The notes below the pieces were generated by a model. That model was not told the DNA's origin, did no database searches, and saw only the letters and a program-made list of their open reading frames with translations. Positions 20,801 to 31,845 of a stretch of 64,000 nucleotides of DNA are shown here, in pieces (the first letter of the stretch is position 1; each line of letters opens with the position of its first letter). The stretch covers positions 50,624,460 to 50,688,459 of the forward strand of contig ML677326.1 in the NCBI GenBank assembly GCA_007922305.1. Direction: 5' to 3'. Position numbers and translations under genes: made by a program. Origin of the DNA: Dermatemys mawii (taxonomy: Eukaryota > Chordata > Testudines > Dermatemydidae).

Positions 20801-23778
20801 TATCTATCCTTTGTTCGAAGATTTCTTGTCACAGTGGAAAATAGATGCAGCAATGTGCCATGCAAAAATCTTAATTTCTACATGTAAAATTCTGTGATTT
20901 TAAAACTTGCCCAGTTAAGGTTTACCAACAGATCATTTGGGCACTCTTTATTTCCAATCAACCAGTTAAATGCAGTGAGAAAATATTTGAAAACGAATTG
21001 TGTTGAAGTTGGCCTGATTTCTATTTTGCAAAACTTTTGAAAAAAATTGAGAAATTTCTGGAATTTCAGCACTACTTGAAATTCTTGATATATCAATGTC
21101 TGACGAAAACCAAAAAGCCATTTTTTGTTCTAATTTACAACTGTGTATTTTGAAAAAGATGCTTGATGAGTTGGTGGAGCTCTTTAAAAGTTGCCTTGTC
21201 TAAGGGCTTGTCTATACAGGATCTTGGTGTGGAATAAACTAGTACAATTTTAATGGATTAAGCTAAATGACAAAAAGGAAATAGGCAAATTTTATCATTT
21301 TAACACGATAAAGTTAGAAAAAAAATCGTTATAGAAGCACCACACTATCAACAACGCAAAACTATTGACTTTTCACCTTAATAGCCATTTGATAGTTGCT
21401 CAGATTAAACATAATATATTTACCATGTCAAAGATAGTTTAAATATTTGAACTATAATACAGTTTTTTTTCCAATATTAATGGAAATACATATTTATATC
21501 TGAAGAAGGATGCTTAATGATTTGCAATCATATCATTGTCTGGCACAGTGTTTGGAACATTATAGCAGAACAGATGGTCCTAATTATTTAAGTAAAATGT
21601 AACAAAGCATTCAGAAGCAATTCAGGATATTTCATCGCAAGCAAGATGGTATTTTTCCCCATACTATTTTCTGCATGACTAGTCCTTCCAGCTAGAAGTA
21701 TATTGAATAGAGTTGTCTTATGTGTTATGTATGAACAGATTGCAAAAATAATCTCTTAACCTTAGAGGATTCACTGTTGCAAAAATGTTCTGTTGTCTTG
21801 AGGTCTCTCATGGGGGAGCGGGAAGGAGTACTGTTTACATCAGCTCCATAGTTAACCACTTTCCATTTCTGAATTGACAGAATAGGAAATCTCATTTCTG
21901 ATTTTTTTCAGAACAGCTTCACCACAGCCTCCTAGATCCTGGATGGAAGCCAGAAACCCCCTTCCTCACAATTTCTCAACAGCAAACTCTGTTACCTATA
22001 ATTTATAGGCTATAAATGACAATATTAATCTGTCCCAATTCATGCTGCATATTGGTTATAAGACTCATATATACCAAACTGGCTCCACTCACATAAGCAC
22101 TCCTGTATACCTTTTATTGGTGGCCTAAATTGCTCACTAAGCTTTATACATTTTTAATTAAAGTAAATGAACAGACTTACAATAACAGTTCATAATAGCA
22201 TGCCAGAATGCTGCACTTAAGCAGTTTGACTTCTTTTTATGTACATTTATCCCTGGCCTACAAAGCAGCATTCCTTAATATCTAATGCAGTGGGCAGACT
22301 AGCAGTCTGAGAAAGCCAGCATTGTAACAGTGATTTGAAAGTGAAGACAACATAAAAAAATAGAAGTTGAAGAACATTTTATGCATGTTTAAAGTATCTT
22401 AAATATGTTAAGACATAGGAAAAGGAGTCCAGGATTATTATGTACTAAAATATTAATAGTTCCTACTGACAATAATAAAAGAACAGTTTGAATCGGAATG
22501 GGATTCCTGCAGGGAAAACATGTACGTTTGTTTTATAGTTCTATTCTAAATAATAGTACGGGGGATATGTACTACTTCAGAGGCTACAACTGCTCTCAAA
22601 ACAATCTGTGCAACTCCTTAGTGATAAAAATGTAGACAATATTTTAAAGGCTATTCTAAATATTTTAATTATACATTTAAAGCTCTGTTAAGTGACTGAC
22701 AAGCTAATTGCTTAGTAGCAGTTCTCTAATAAAGTCAGAACAGAAATCTACCTCTAGCATTGGAGATACCCTTGAACAGACTACATAGCCTTATAAATTG
22801 GACATCTGATTTGGAAATCTACTTTTTGTTCTGTTCAATTTTTTGAAGTATTGAAGAAATAACGCAATAGCAGTTTCATGGAATCTTGGTGAAACATTTA
22901 TTTTAATTTTAAAAATTGAATATATGGGATTTTTTAATATAATCATTAATTTTATACAGCACTTCATGTTTTCTCCAAGGAGATTAAAATTCTTAAAATA
23001 CAGTACATTTCTAAATTGCCATCTTCAATACATCTTCCATCACATCACTGTGTTAAATGTCTACATTATACACTGTTTTCTAAACCATGTCTACATGCAT
23101 CGTGGGTCATAGGGCCTCTTGTGGCTGAGGCAGATTCTAGCTTGTTGTGAGAAGAGCTACCACAGTGGCACAGGAGATTGCCAGTATCCATTATATTGAT
23201 TGTGGTGAGGATGCTCAAAGGCCTTGCACTTTTAACTTTACAAACAGCCAACTCTGAAAAAAATAAATCTAGTTCCTGTTCTTCTGTTTAGCTGAAGGTG
23301 CAGTGTCATCAGCAAATGGCTCAGATGGACTGTTAGCCATCTGCCAGTTTCATGACTGGATTCATGACTGGATTTTTTGACATTGGGATACAGTGTGTAA
23401 ATCATAGCTTAAGTCCTAAGCTTCATTTATAAACCAGTACAGAACAAGTTTTAAAAGGTAACTCAAACAATAGTTTACTTACTTTAAAGTGATTAGAAAA
23501 TGATGTTGGACAAAATCCAGTGTTACACTCTTTTACACATAAGAAAAAAAAACCAATGTGGTTGAGATGGTTGATTACTAGGTCAGAGGAAAATCAGTTT
23601 TAAAATACTACACAATTTGAGGGGAATTAAAAAGTTCCCCCAAATATTAAGGTAATATGAATTCATTACACTCATTGTGGATAACAAAGATAATGATGTC
23701 ACACGCGAGGGTTAAAAACAGGAGCTTACTAAGGCCCTGATCCTGCAAGCTGTTCTGTGCTGGCAAGTGGGGAACCAT
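14811..23778. other. long AT-rich stretch with few features
   Basis: Nearly 9 kb without a supported gene. Frames up to 110 codons (for example 18205-18537, 16240-16557) show no domains. Small items seen: an 11-bp-arm hairpin at 15213-15240 (TTTTGTAAAACT/AGTTTTACAAAA), an L2-like scrap at 20540-20612, and a Harbinger-like terminus (GGGCTTGTCTATACAGG) at 21201-21217 without a visible partner. Confidence 0.5.
20540..20612 (-). repeat. ancient L2-like fragment
   Basis: CAGGGACAAATATATAC... GACACAGTCTCTGCCCTGAAGAGCTTAGAATGTAA matches the amniote L2-type phrase 'GTCCCTGCCC..AAGAGCTTACAATCTAA' on the complementary strand. Recognised from memory and short. Confidence 0.4.
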
Positions 23779-25893
23779 GCTCATAGACTCATAGATTTTA
23801 AGGTCAGAAGGGTCCATTATGATCATCTAGTCTGACCTCCTGGATAACACAGGACACAGAGTCTCACCCAGCCACTCCTGCAATAAACCTCTCACCTATG
23901 TCTGGGCTATTGAAATCATCCAATTATGGTTTAAAGACTTCAAGGTGCAGAGAATTCTCCAGCAAGTGACCCATGCCCCACACTGCAGAGGAAGGCAAAA
24001 AACCCCCAGGGTCTCTGCCAATCTGCCCTGAAGGAAAATTTCTTCCTGACCTCAAATATAGTGATCAGCTGAACCCTGAGCATGTGGGTAAGAATCACCA
24101 GCCAGACACCTAGGAAAGAATTCTCTGTAGTAACTCAGATCCCATCCTATCCAACATCCCTTCACAGGCCATCTACCACGAATAGTCAAAGATCAATTAA
24201 TTTCCAAAATTATGTTATCCCATCACACCATCTCCTCCATAAATTTATCAAGCTTAACCTTGAAGCCAGACAGGTCTTTTGCCCCCACTGCTTCCTTTGG
24301 AAGGCTGTTCCAAAACTTCACTCCTCTGATGGTTAGAAACCTTCATCTAATTTCAATTCTAAAACTTCCTGATGGCCAGTTTATATCTATTTGTTCTTGT
24401 ATCCACATTGGTACGAGCTTAAATAATTCCTCTCCCTCCATGGTATTTATCTCTCTGTTTATAAAGAGCAATCATATCTCCCCTCAGCCTTCTTTTGGTT
24501 AGGCTAAACAAGCCAAGCTCCTTGAGTCTCCTTTCGTAAGACAGGTTTTCCATTCCTTGGATTATCCTAGTAGCCCTTCTCTTACCTGTTCCAGTTTGAA
24601 TTCATCCTTCTTAAACACAGGAGACCAGAATTGCACAGAGTATTCCAGATGAGGTCTCACCAGGGCCTTGTATAACAGTACTAACACCTCTTTATCTCTA
24701 CTGGAAATACCTCGCCTAATGCATCCCAAGACTGCATTAGCTTCTCTCATGGCCATATCACATTCGCGGGTCATTGTCATCCTGTGGTCAACCAACACTC
24801 CAAGGTCCTTCTCCTCTTCCATTACTTCCAATTGATGCGTCCGCAGCTTATAACTAAAATTCTTGTTATTCATCCCTAAATACATGACCTTACACTTCTC
24901 ACTATTAAATTTATCCTATTCCTATTACTCTGGTTTATAAGGTCATCCAGATCTTCCTGTAAGATATCCCTGTCCTTCTCTGAATTGGCAATACCTCCCA
25001 GCTTTGTGTCATCTGCAAACTTTATTAGCACAGACTCACATTTTGCGATAAGGTCAATAATAGAGAGATTAAATAAAATTGGTCCCCAAACTGATCTCTG
25101 AGGAACTCCATTGGTAACCTCCCTCCAGCCTGATGGTTTGCCTTTGGAATGACCCGCTGTTGTCCCCCCTTTAACCAGTCCCTTATACCGCTTTCAATTT
25201 TCATACTGATCCCCATATTTTCCAATTTAACTAATAATTCCCCATGTGACACCATATCAAACGCCTTATTGAAATCTAGGTAAATTAGATCCACTGTGTT
25301 TCCTTCATCTAAAAAAACTGTTACTTTCTCAAAGAAGGAGATCAGGTTGTTTTGATACAATCTACCTTTTGTAAAACCATGTTGTATTTTGTCTCATTTA
25401 CCATTAACCTCAATGTCCTTAACTACTTTCTCCTTCAGATTTTTTCCCAAGACTCTGCAGACTACAGATGTCAAAGTAACAGGCCTGTAGTTACCCGGAT
25501 CATGTTTTTTTCCCCCTTTCTTAAAAATAGCAACTATGTTAGCTATTCTCCACTCATATGGTACAATCACTGAGTTTACAGATTCATTAAAAATTCTTGC
25601 TAATGGGCTTGCAATTTCATATGCCAGTTCCTTTAATATTCTTGGATGAAGATTATCTGGGTCCTCTGATTTAGTCCCATTAAGCTATTCAAATTTGGCT
25701 TCTATCTCGGATATCGTAATATCTACCTCCACATCCTCATTCCCATTTGTCATGCTACCATTATCCCTAAGATCCTCATTAAAGACTGAGGCAAAGTATT
25801 TGTTTAGATATTGGGCTGATGTCAATGGGGTGTCTGCCCTCATGGTACAGCTTGAAGGACTGGTGCCTAAGACCTGTTCATTTATCTGCAAAT
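23779..25893 (-). mobile_element. CR1 LINE, 5'-truncated, reverse transcriptase remnants
   Basis: Minus strand. The 3' end at 23779-23800 has the short tandem octamer (CTATGAGT-type) typical of CR1. Upstream on the minus strand are broken frames: [10 protein letters not shown] preceded by EKDLGVLVDHRMTMTREC and [20 protein letters not shown] (24562-24885), YLDFNKAFDMVSHGELL (25025-25360), and LNKYFASVFNEDL (25685-25891). The FADD catalytic core (KFADDTK) is still spelled at about 25005-25024, between frames. About 2.1 kb remains, covering reverse transcriptase and 3' UTR. The endonuclease domain is missing. Frameshifts and stops make it inactive. Confidence 0.9.
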
Positions 25894-27836
25894 CAAACTA
25901 TTGTGCAGCAGTTGCTACTTGCTCAGGTTAATACAATTGGTTTGAAAGAAGAGATATTCAACTAGCACTGGGCTTTCTTCAAAACAGATGAATTAATTTG
26001 AAATAAAATATAACTGGAAAACAACCTTATATCTGGCACTTGCTTTATTAAAACTCTCCAAATAAACTCTACACACAATGAAAAGTGCATTTCAGACATA
26101 AGGGAAAGCTTATGCACCTTTAGTGCGATGAAGGTTCAAAAGGGTCACTAAACGGAATCTTGTGGCCTCTGTTCTCTGGAACAGACAATCAAAAATCCAA
26201 TATTCCTTTCTAACTCCCAGCAGCTGAACCTCCATGTGAGTCAGTCTGAAACTTAGCATGGGGAAAATTAAACACCAATGCTCATATAGAGTTCCTTTGA
26301 ATGTTTTCCGGACAAGCGGGTAGACTGATGTAGAAGCCAAAAGGTGCAACCGGTTATCCATGATATTATACAGGATGGAGAGTATGTAATTGCTTTTCCA
26401 TCACACTCTGTTGTTTCGTAGTTTAAATTTTTAACCAGTTACCTTTGAGGGTTAAGTAGTACATATATGGTACAAGCACACCCAGGACCCAAGAGATAAG
26501 TCCTCACATTAATATATGAATTTTTATATCAGACTCTTAAGTGAATCAAAAAGTTTAAAAGACTGTTAACAAAATGGTTAATAAAACATAACAATAAGGG
26601 ACAAGCATATATCCATACGCATAAAAGTGTAGAGAAAGAATCAAAACTTATGATTGAAAAGGAGATTTATGGACATGAGATAATCAAGACTCATGCCAGG
26701 TTACGGCCAGGACCTAAAAGATGAGATTACATCAGAATCTCATCTTTTATTTAGAAGAAAACTAATTTTTCTACTCTTCATGAATGTGAAGAAAAAAAAC
26801 ATCAATGGAACGTTACCAATTCAGGGGCGTGTTCCCGAGTCTGCAGACAACTTAAGACAATAGTTCCAAAACATGAACTGTCCGATTTAATCTCAATGGA
26901 ATATCAACTCCTAGAGCTATTGTTTTGGGGAGCCCCAGATAGTACCACCTCAACAGAATGGTGTATACAACCAGAGAAGGAGAGTGCAGCAGCTCTGGTG
27001 CCCCTACTTGGGAAAAGAAAGAGGCCCCATGTCACTGTCTCTGTTATTCTGAGTGGAAGGGAGACCCCTGTCACTGACACTCCAAATGGAGAGTGGACTG
27101 TGGAGGTGAAGTAGGGCTCCATGTGGTGGTTTGCCTAAAGCCCTGGATTGCCTAGGAATCCAGCCCTAGCAAGAGTAGCCTTTTACTGTAATTTGGAAAA
27201 CAGAGAAAGTGGTTACTTTAACTGCTCTTTATCAGTCTACATGGAAAGGAAGTGACTAATATCAATATAAAAATAAGTAACTAGTCCAATGAAACAGCAG
27301 AGGGCATTAAAATTAGGAAATCGGTCATAAGCGAATACCAAATTTCTTTATCTAAAGGATGATTGCAAATGGCATCATTGTGTCATAGCAGCAGCAGCAG
27401 TAGCAGCATCAGTTTTTGAAAGAATGTATCACTAGATTTGGGGCAGATCCTCAACTAGCAGAATCAGCAAAGTGTCATTGAAATAAAAGGAAGTATGCCA
27501 GTTAACACCAACTGAAGATCCCAAGGTAGATGGGGGAGAAACAACAGGAGGGAGACCTCTAATATAGTTTTAGAAGCCACAGCTGTATGACGAGGAGAGG
27601 AATGTGGAGGGGAAGTGCATCGGTGACAGTTCTCAAATGCCTGTCTGCCTTACTACTCCACGGAACATCTATTCAGGTAGTGAAAGAACACACAGAAAAA
27701 TATCCCACATGTTTTTGGAGACGCCACGTGTGCATCTTTAAAGCACTGCTCCTTGTCGTGTAACCATCTAGGGCTGCTAGCTATGGCAGCTCTACCCTTC
27801 TACATTTCTCTCTGGGATGTCTACCCCTTTGGATAA
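25894..27836. other. sequence without a supported gene
   Basis: AT-rich DNA. Frames such as 26110-26361 (minus) and the mirrored pair near 26896-27122 have no recognisable domain. A short CAG-type run lies at 27389-27410. Confidence 0.4.
27389..27410. repeat. short interrupted CAG repeat
   Basis: About five to seven CAG units with TAG and CAT interruptions (AGCAGCAGCAGCAGTAGCAG). No coding context. Confidence 0.7.
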
Positions 27837-28645
27837 GTGACAAAGAGTCCTGTGGCACCTTAAAGACTAACTAAAATTTTTTCAGAGCATAAGCTTTCGT
27901 GGGCTAATACCCACTTCGTCGGATGCATGCAGTGGAAGTACCCAGGGGCAGGTATAAATAGGTAGGCAAGAACCAGGTGGGAGATAACAAGGTTAGTTCA
28001 ATCAGGCTGAACCAGCTTGTTATCTCTAATCAGGGAGGGTGAGGTGTTCCTCTAGCAGTTGAACTGGAGGTGTATATAGCGAGAGAAGAGAAGCTGCTTT
28101 TGTAGTTAGCTTGCCATTCAAAATCTCTATTCAGTCCCAAATTGATTGTGTCAAATTTGCAAATGAATTGCAGCTCTGCAGTCTCTCTTTGCAGTCTGGA
28201 CTTGAAGTTTTTTTGCTGCAAAATGCTGACCCTTAAATCTTCTATGGTGTGTCCGGTGAGGTTGAAGTGCTCTCCTACAGGTTTTTGAATATTGCCGTTC
28301 CTGATATCTGATTTGTGTCCATTTATCCTTTTTCGTAGGGACTGTCCAGTTTGGCCGATGTACATAGCAGAGGGACATTGCTGGCACACAATGGCGTATA
28401 TTACATTGGTAGATGTGCAGGTGAATGAACCAGTGATGGTGTGGCTGATCTGGTTTGGTCCCGTGATGGTGTTGCTGGTGTAGATGTGTGGGCAGAGTTG
28501 GCATCGAGGTTTATTGCATGGATTGGTTCCTGAGTTAGAGTTATTATGGCACGGTGTGCTGTTGTTGGATGGCACCAGGACACCTTGGACTCTGTTACAG
28601 GCAAAATTATTAAGGTAGGGTGTATGTCCATGTGTGCGCGCACAA
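27837..28645 (-). mobile_element. Penelope-like element, 5'-truncated copy with GIY-YIG endonuclease
   Basis: Minus strand. It contains a long endonuclease frame, a 3' UTR, a hammerhead-like motif (27891-27930) and the family's terminal tail (27837-27880) ending near GTGACAAAGAG. The reverse transcriptase half is missing: similarity stops near 28620-28645, where the open frame continues into unrelated AT-rich sequence. It is about 90% similar by eye to the PLE at 488-1080. Confidence 0.85.
27891..27930 (-). ncRNA. hammerhead-like ribozyme motif in second PLE tail
   Basis: Same layout as at 541-580: CCGACGA, stem AGTGGG/CCCAC closed by TATTAG, GAAA, GC-TTAT-GC, UC. All core positions except the usual U4 (here C) fit. 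The two copies in this window are identical across the core, which points to a family feature and not a private mutation. Confidence 0.5.
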
Positions 28646-28797
28646 GCTGAAATGGGGAGAGAATATCTCTGAAGCAGCCCTTTATGTGCCAGTACAAAAG
28701 CAGCCAAAATCTTTCCTTGAATGTTTATAAAAGTGCAAATATAGAGATATATAAAAATTGCTATTGGTAAATTATTAAACAGATCCTCATCCCTCAT
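28030..28797 (-). CDS. GIY-YIG endonuclease domain of a Penelope-like element (remnant)
   Basis: A 255-codon minus-strand frame. Roughly residues 60-240 belong to the PLE: a cysteine motif CNKPRCQLC, then VIYAIVCQQC...MYIGQTGQSLRKR, which is the GIY-YIG core (here IYA...YIG) with the following arginine, then NGHKSDIRN and GEHFNLTGH. PLE endonucleases nick target DNA to prime reverse transcription. The first 50-60 residues, rich in isoleucine and tyrosine, come from flanking DNA, so the ATG is not the real start. With no reverse transcriptase attached this is a dead fragment, although the domain has no internal stop. Confidence 0.8.
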   Translation of the reverse strand: MRDEDLFNNLPIAIFIYLYICTFINIQGKILAAFVLAHKGLLQRYSLPISACARTHGHTPYLNNFACNRVQGVLVPSNNSTPCHNNSNSGTNPCNKPRCQLCPHIYTSNTITGPNQISHTITGSFTCTSTNVIYAIVCQQCPSAMYIGQTGQSLRKRINGHKSDIRNGNIQKPVGEHFNLTGHTIEDLRVSILQQKNFKSRLQRETAELQFICKFDTINLGLNRDFEWQANYKSSFSSLAIYTSSSTARGTPHPP

Positions 28798-30140
28798 CCA
28801 TTATTTATATTCGTCTAATGTCTACTATCCTTCACCATGGTATTTGAGCTCATGCAAAGAAATGAATCAGATCCATGCTAAGATTTTATACAATTTGCCA
28901 CAAAACCCTCATATAGGTTGTGGTATCAGGGGATGTTTTTGCAGCAAGTAATTGTCCTCAGCATGTCATATGATAGTTTTGTGCTATATTACAATAGCAG
29001 TTCTGTTATTTGCCATAGTACTGTACAAAATACCAATTAAATGTTGCAGTGGGCATCATGCATGATTTTCTTCATGACTTAATCTTCATTTAGTTGCTTT
29101 TACGAATAAAAGAAATATTTGCATTAAACCTCAGTCCCACTTAGAAGCCTCAAGTTCAAAGAATGAAGCCTGAGTTGCTTCAACCGCTGGGCAGCCCACA
29201 GACCAAGTCATCTTCCCTCACTTCTCCCCTCAAGTCCCAGAAAAAAAATACCCTTCAAACCCAACTTCAGTGAGACCCAGGACTTGGCAAGGAAGGTAGT
29301 CAGTGGAACAGGGCAGAGAAGGGCTATTGTGTGCAGGGATTTCACCCTGGAGATTCATTTTCAAACAGCAATATCCAAATGTATCTGCAGGGGATTAGCC
29401 ACCACCAGATCATATAGATAAAATGTATGTATTTAGATCATGGATTCCTTTGTGAATGGAGAGTGGCATGGGTCCAGTAGTTCACTATGATACATATACT
29501 TAGTATAATTCACATATGTTTATTCAACTATTTGTAATAAATATACTTTTACCATTGTGCATAGCACAAGTTGCTGTATAAGCTAAATGTATTTGCACCT
29601 AAGAGATTCTCAGGTTGTCAGCTTGCCATCTACAATAGCATTAATTGTTACTTCTTTAGAATCAGTGCTCATATATGAACTAAAAATCAATGACAATATG
29701 AACAGAAGCTGCTAATTCCAAAAGCAAAGAGCCCAAATACAGACAATCCTTCATAGAAAATATTTGTTGACATCCAAAGTTGCTAAAGAGACGATCCCAT
29801 GCAAATACTGTTAGAGCTATAACCAAACAGCATGTTGCACATGCATAGCGCTGCAGTATTACCACCCAATACTCACCCAATGGTGAGAACTCCATATTAA
29901 ATTTCAGAAATAGTTTACTTAATTTCAGAAATATGCTTAATAGGATCTATATTTCAGACTCTATTACTGCAACAATCTCTTCTTAGTTTCCTCATTTCCC
30001 TTGTTCCTCACTACTTTAAGTGCAGTGTGTCTAAAATCAGGTTTCTTGTGGGCTACTCAGACCACAACACTCCCATCCTCAGTTTTACCTTCCAGCATCA
30101 ATGCCAATTTGGAATTAAAATAAAACCATCTGCTTATTTA
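28646..30140. other. AT-rich sequence
   Basis: No gene or repeat family recognised. A slightly GC-richer patch at 29130-29370 (CCCTCACTTCTCCCC...) has no convincing frame. Confidence 0.4.
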
Positions 30141-30142
30141 TA

Positions 30143-30275
30143 CAGTAACTCCTCACTTAACATTGAAAAATACTAATTTAAGCAAAACAGTGTTAAGATA
30201 TAACAATATCCACATAAGAATTAATGTATATGGGGTTGGGAGGTTAGGTTCTACTGAATTTTTTTAACCAGACAA

Positions 30276-30355
<80 letters not shown>

Positions 30356-31192
30356 CACACACAGAGTATATGTTTTAAACAAACAATTTAATACTGTACA
30401 CAGAGATGATGATTGTGAAGCTTGGTTGAGGTAGTGAAGTTAGAGGGTGGGATATTTCTTGGGAAATACCTTACTGCTAAATGATGCACTAGCTTTTGGT
30501 TGAGCCCTCAAGTTTAACATGAACAGACTGTGTCACATTATACAGGCAGCAGAAATGGAGGGAGAGGAGACAGCACGGCAGACAGACAGAGGGATGCACC
30601 CACCCTGTGTGTGGGAGAGAGAGAGATGCACATTTCCCCTTTAACTAAGTTGACCATACTCTTTAAGTACGTTGTCTTTTTAAGTAGATCAGGAAGTTGA
30701 GACAGCAGCAACTGCCCCAAAATCACTCTGTCTCTTTCTGTCCCTGTCCCACCTTGGTCTATAGGGAGAATGGATAAGCAGGGTGCAGGAGCAGGGGGAG
30801 AGGGAACGCCCTGACATTAGCCCTTCCCCCTCTGCACAGCAAGCAGGACGCTCCTGGGAACAGCTCCAAGGCACAGGGCAGGAGCAGCACATGGCAGTGT
30901 GGGAAGGGAGAGCTCAACTGCCAGCAACTGATAGACTGCTGGGTGGCTGCTGCACAGGGAACTTAGGGGAGTCCGGAGCTGATTGGGGCTTGGAACCAAG
31001 GTAGGCTGGCAGCCACCCTATCAGCTAGCTCCAATGGACTGCTCTTCCTGCAAGCAGTGGACAAAGCAGATGGCTGCCAAATGACATTATAAAGGGAGCA
31101 GTGCACAACTTTAAATGAGCATGTTCCCTAACTGATCAGCAATGTAACAAGAAACAACATTAACTGGGATGACATTACATGAGGAGTTACTG
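30143..31192. mobile_element. pogo/Tigger-like non-autonomous DNA transposon (Tc1/mariner superfamily)
   Basis: The left end CAGTAACTCCTCACTTAA and the inverse of the right end (CAGTAACTCCTCATGTAA) are near-perfect terminal inverted repeats, each next to TA (30141-30142 and 31193-31194), the Tc1/mariner target duplication. Tigger/pogo elements share the CAGT.....CCTC end. The 1,050-bp interior includes a TA/CA microsatellite and a GC-rich right half with chance frames (30689-31004). No transposase remains. Confidence 0.85.
30282..30363. repeat. (TA)n(CA)n microsatellite
   Basis: About 20 TA units followed by about 20 CA units with one CG interruption, inside the pogo-like element. Confidence 0.98.
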
Positions 31193-31287
31193 TAGTCACT
31201 GCGTGGTATTCATTTTAATAATATCCGAGAACCTCACAAACATCAATGGCTTTATCCTCAAATCCTTGTATAAAGTAAAAAAAAAAT

Positions 31288-31440
31288 ATTATCCTCATTG
31301 TACAGCTGGGGAATGGAGGCAAATAAAAATTAAGTGATTTTCCTAAGATCAGATAGGAAGTCTCTAGCAGAGCTAGTTAGTTAGCTCCTATTCCCTGAAT
31401 CCCAGTCCAATGCCTTAACTACACAACCACGCTTCCTGTC
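31288..31440 (-). repeat. MIR-type SINE
   Basis: ATTATCCTCATTGTACAGCTGGGGAATGGAGGC, then AAGTGATTTTCCTAAGATC, AGCAGAGCTAG and GAATCCCAGTCCAATGCC follow the minus strand of the MIR consensus in order (A-box side to the right). MIR is a tRNA-derived SINE that spread early in amniotes. Confidence 0.8.
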
Positions 31441-31769
31441 CTTTCTTTCAAGGCTTTGGACAAGTCAGCCTCAGCACGTTGGTTGGAATGTCTTACAATC
31501 CCCCTTTGCCCTTCATCCTAACAGTGAATCCCACCTCATTTTTTCCTTCTCACTCTCACCTCCTTCTATGGGGTCTACAATATTTGCAACTCCCTCTCTG
31601 TGAATTGTGTCAAGCCCCCATTGAACATTTTCAGAACATCTGCTCAAAGCTCACAAACACTAATCCATATCAGTAAGACATCTGCCAACCCCTTGCCCCT
31701 GCTCCTACATGTGCACTAATACAGAACTTTCCTGTATTTCCCAGTGCATGGTTGAAGTATTTTCTATTT

Positions 31770-31845
31770 GGACCATAAGCTTCCTAAGACTGGGACCATA
31801 TGTCATCTTCTCTATGTTGTGCAGTTAGTGCTGTAAATAAAATAA
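31770..31845 (+). repeat. ancient L2-like fragment
   Basis: ATAAGCTTCCTAAGACTGGGACCATATGTC...GTGCAGTTAGTGCTGTAAATAA follows the amniote L2-type 3' phrase 'TAAGCTCCTTGAGGGCAGGGACC...AATAA'. Confidence 0.5.

Noticed and set aside
21201..21217. Harbinger-like terminus
   Set aside because: Only one end was found, so I did not call an element.
30282..30363. Possible CRISPR-like or other ordered repeat
   Set aside because: It is a plain TA/CA dinucleotide microsatellite.
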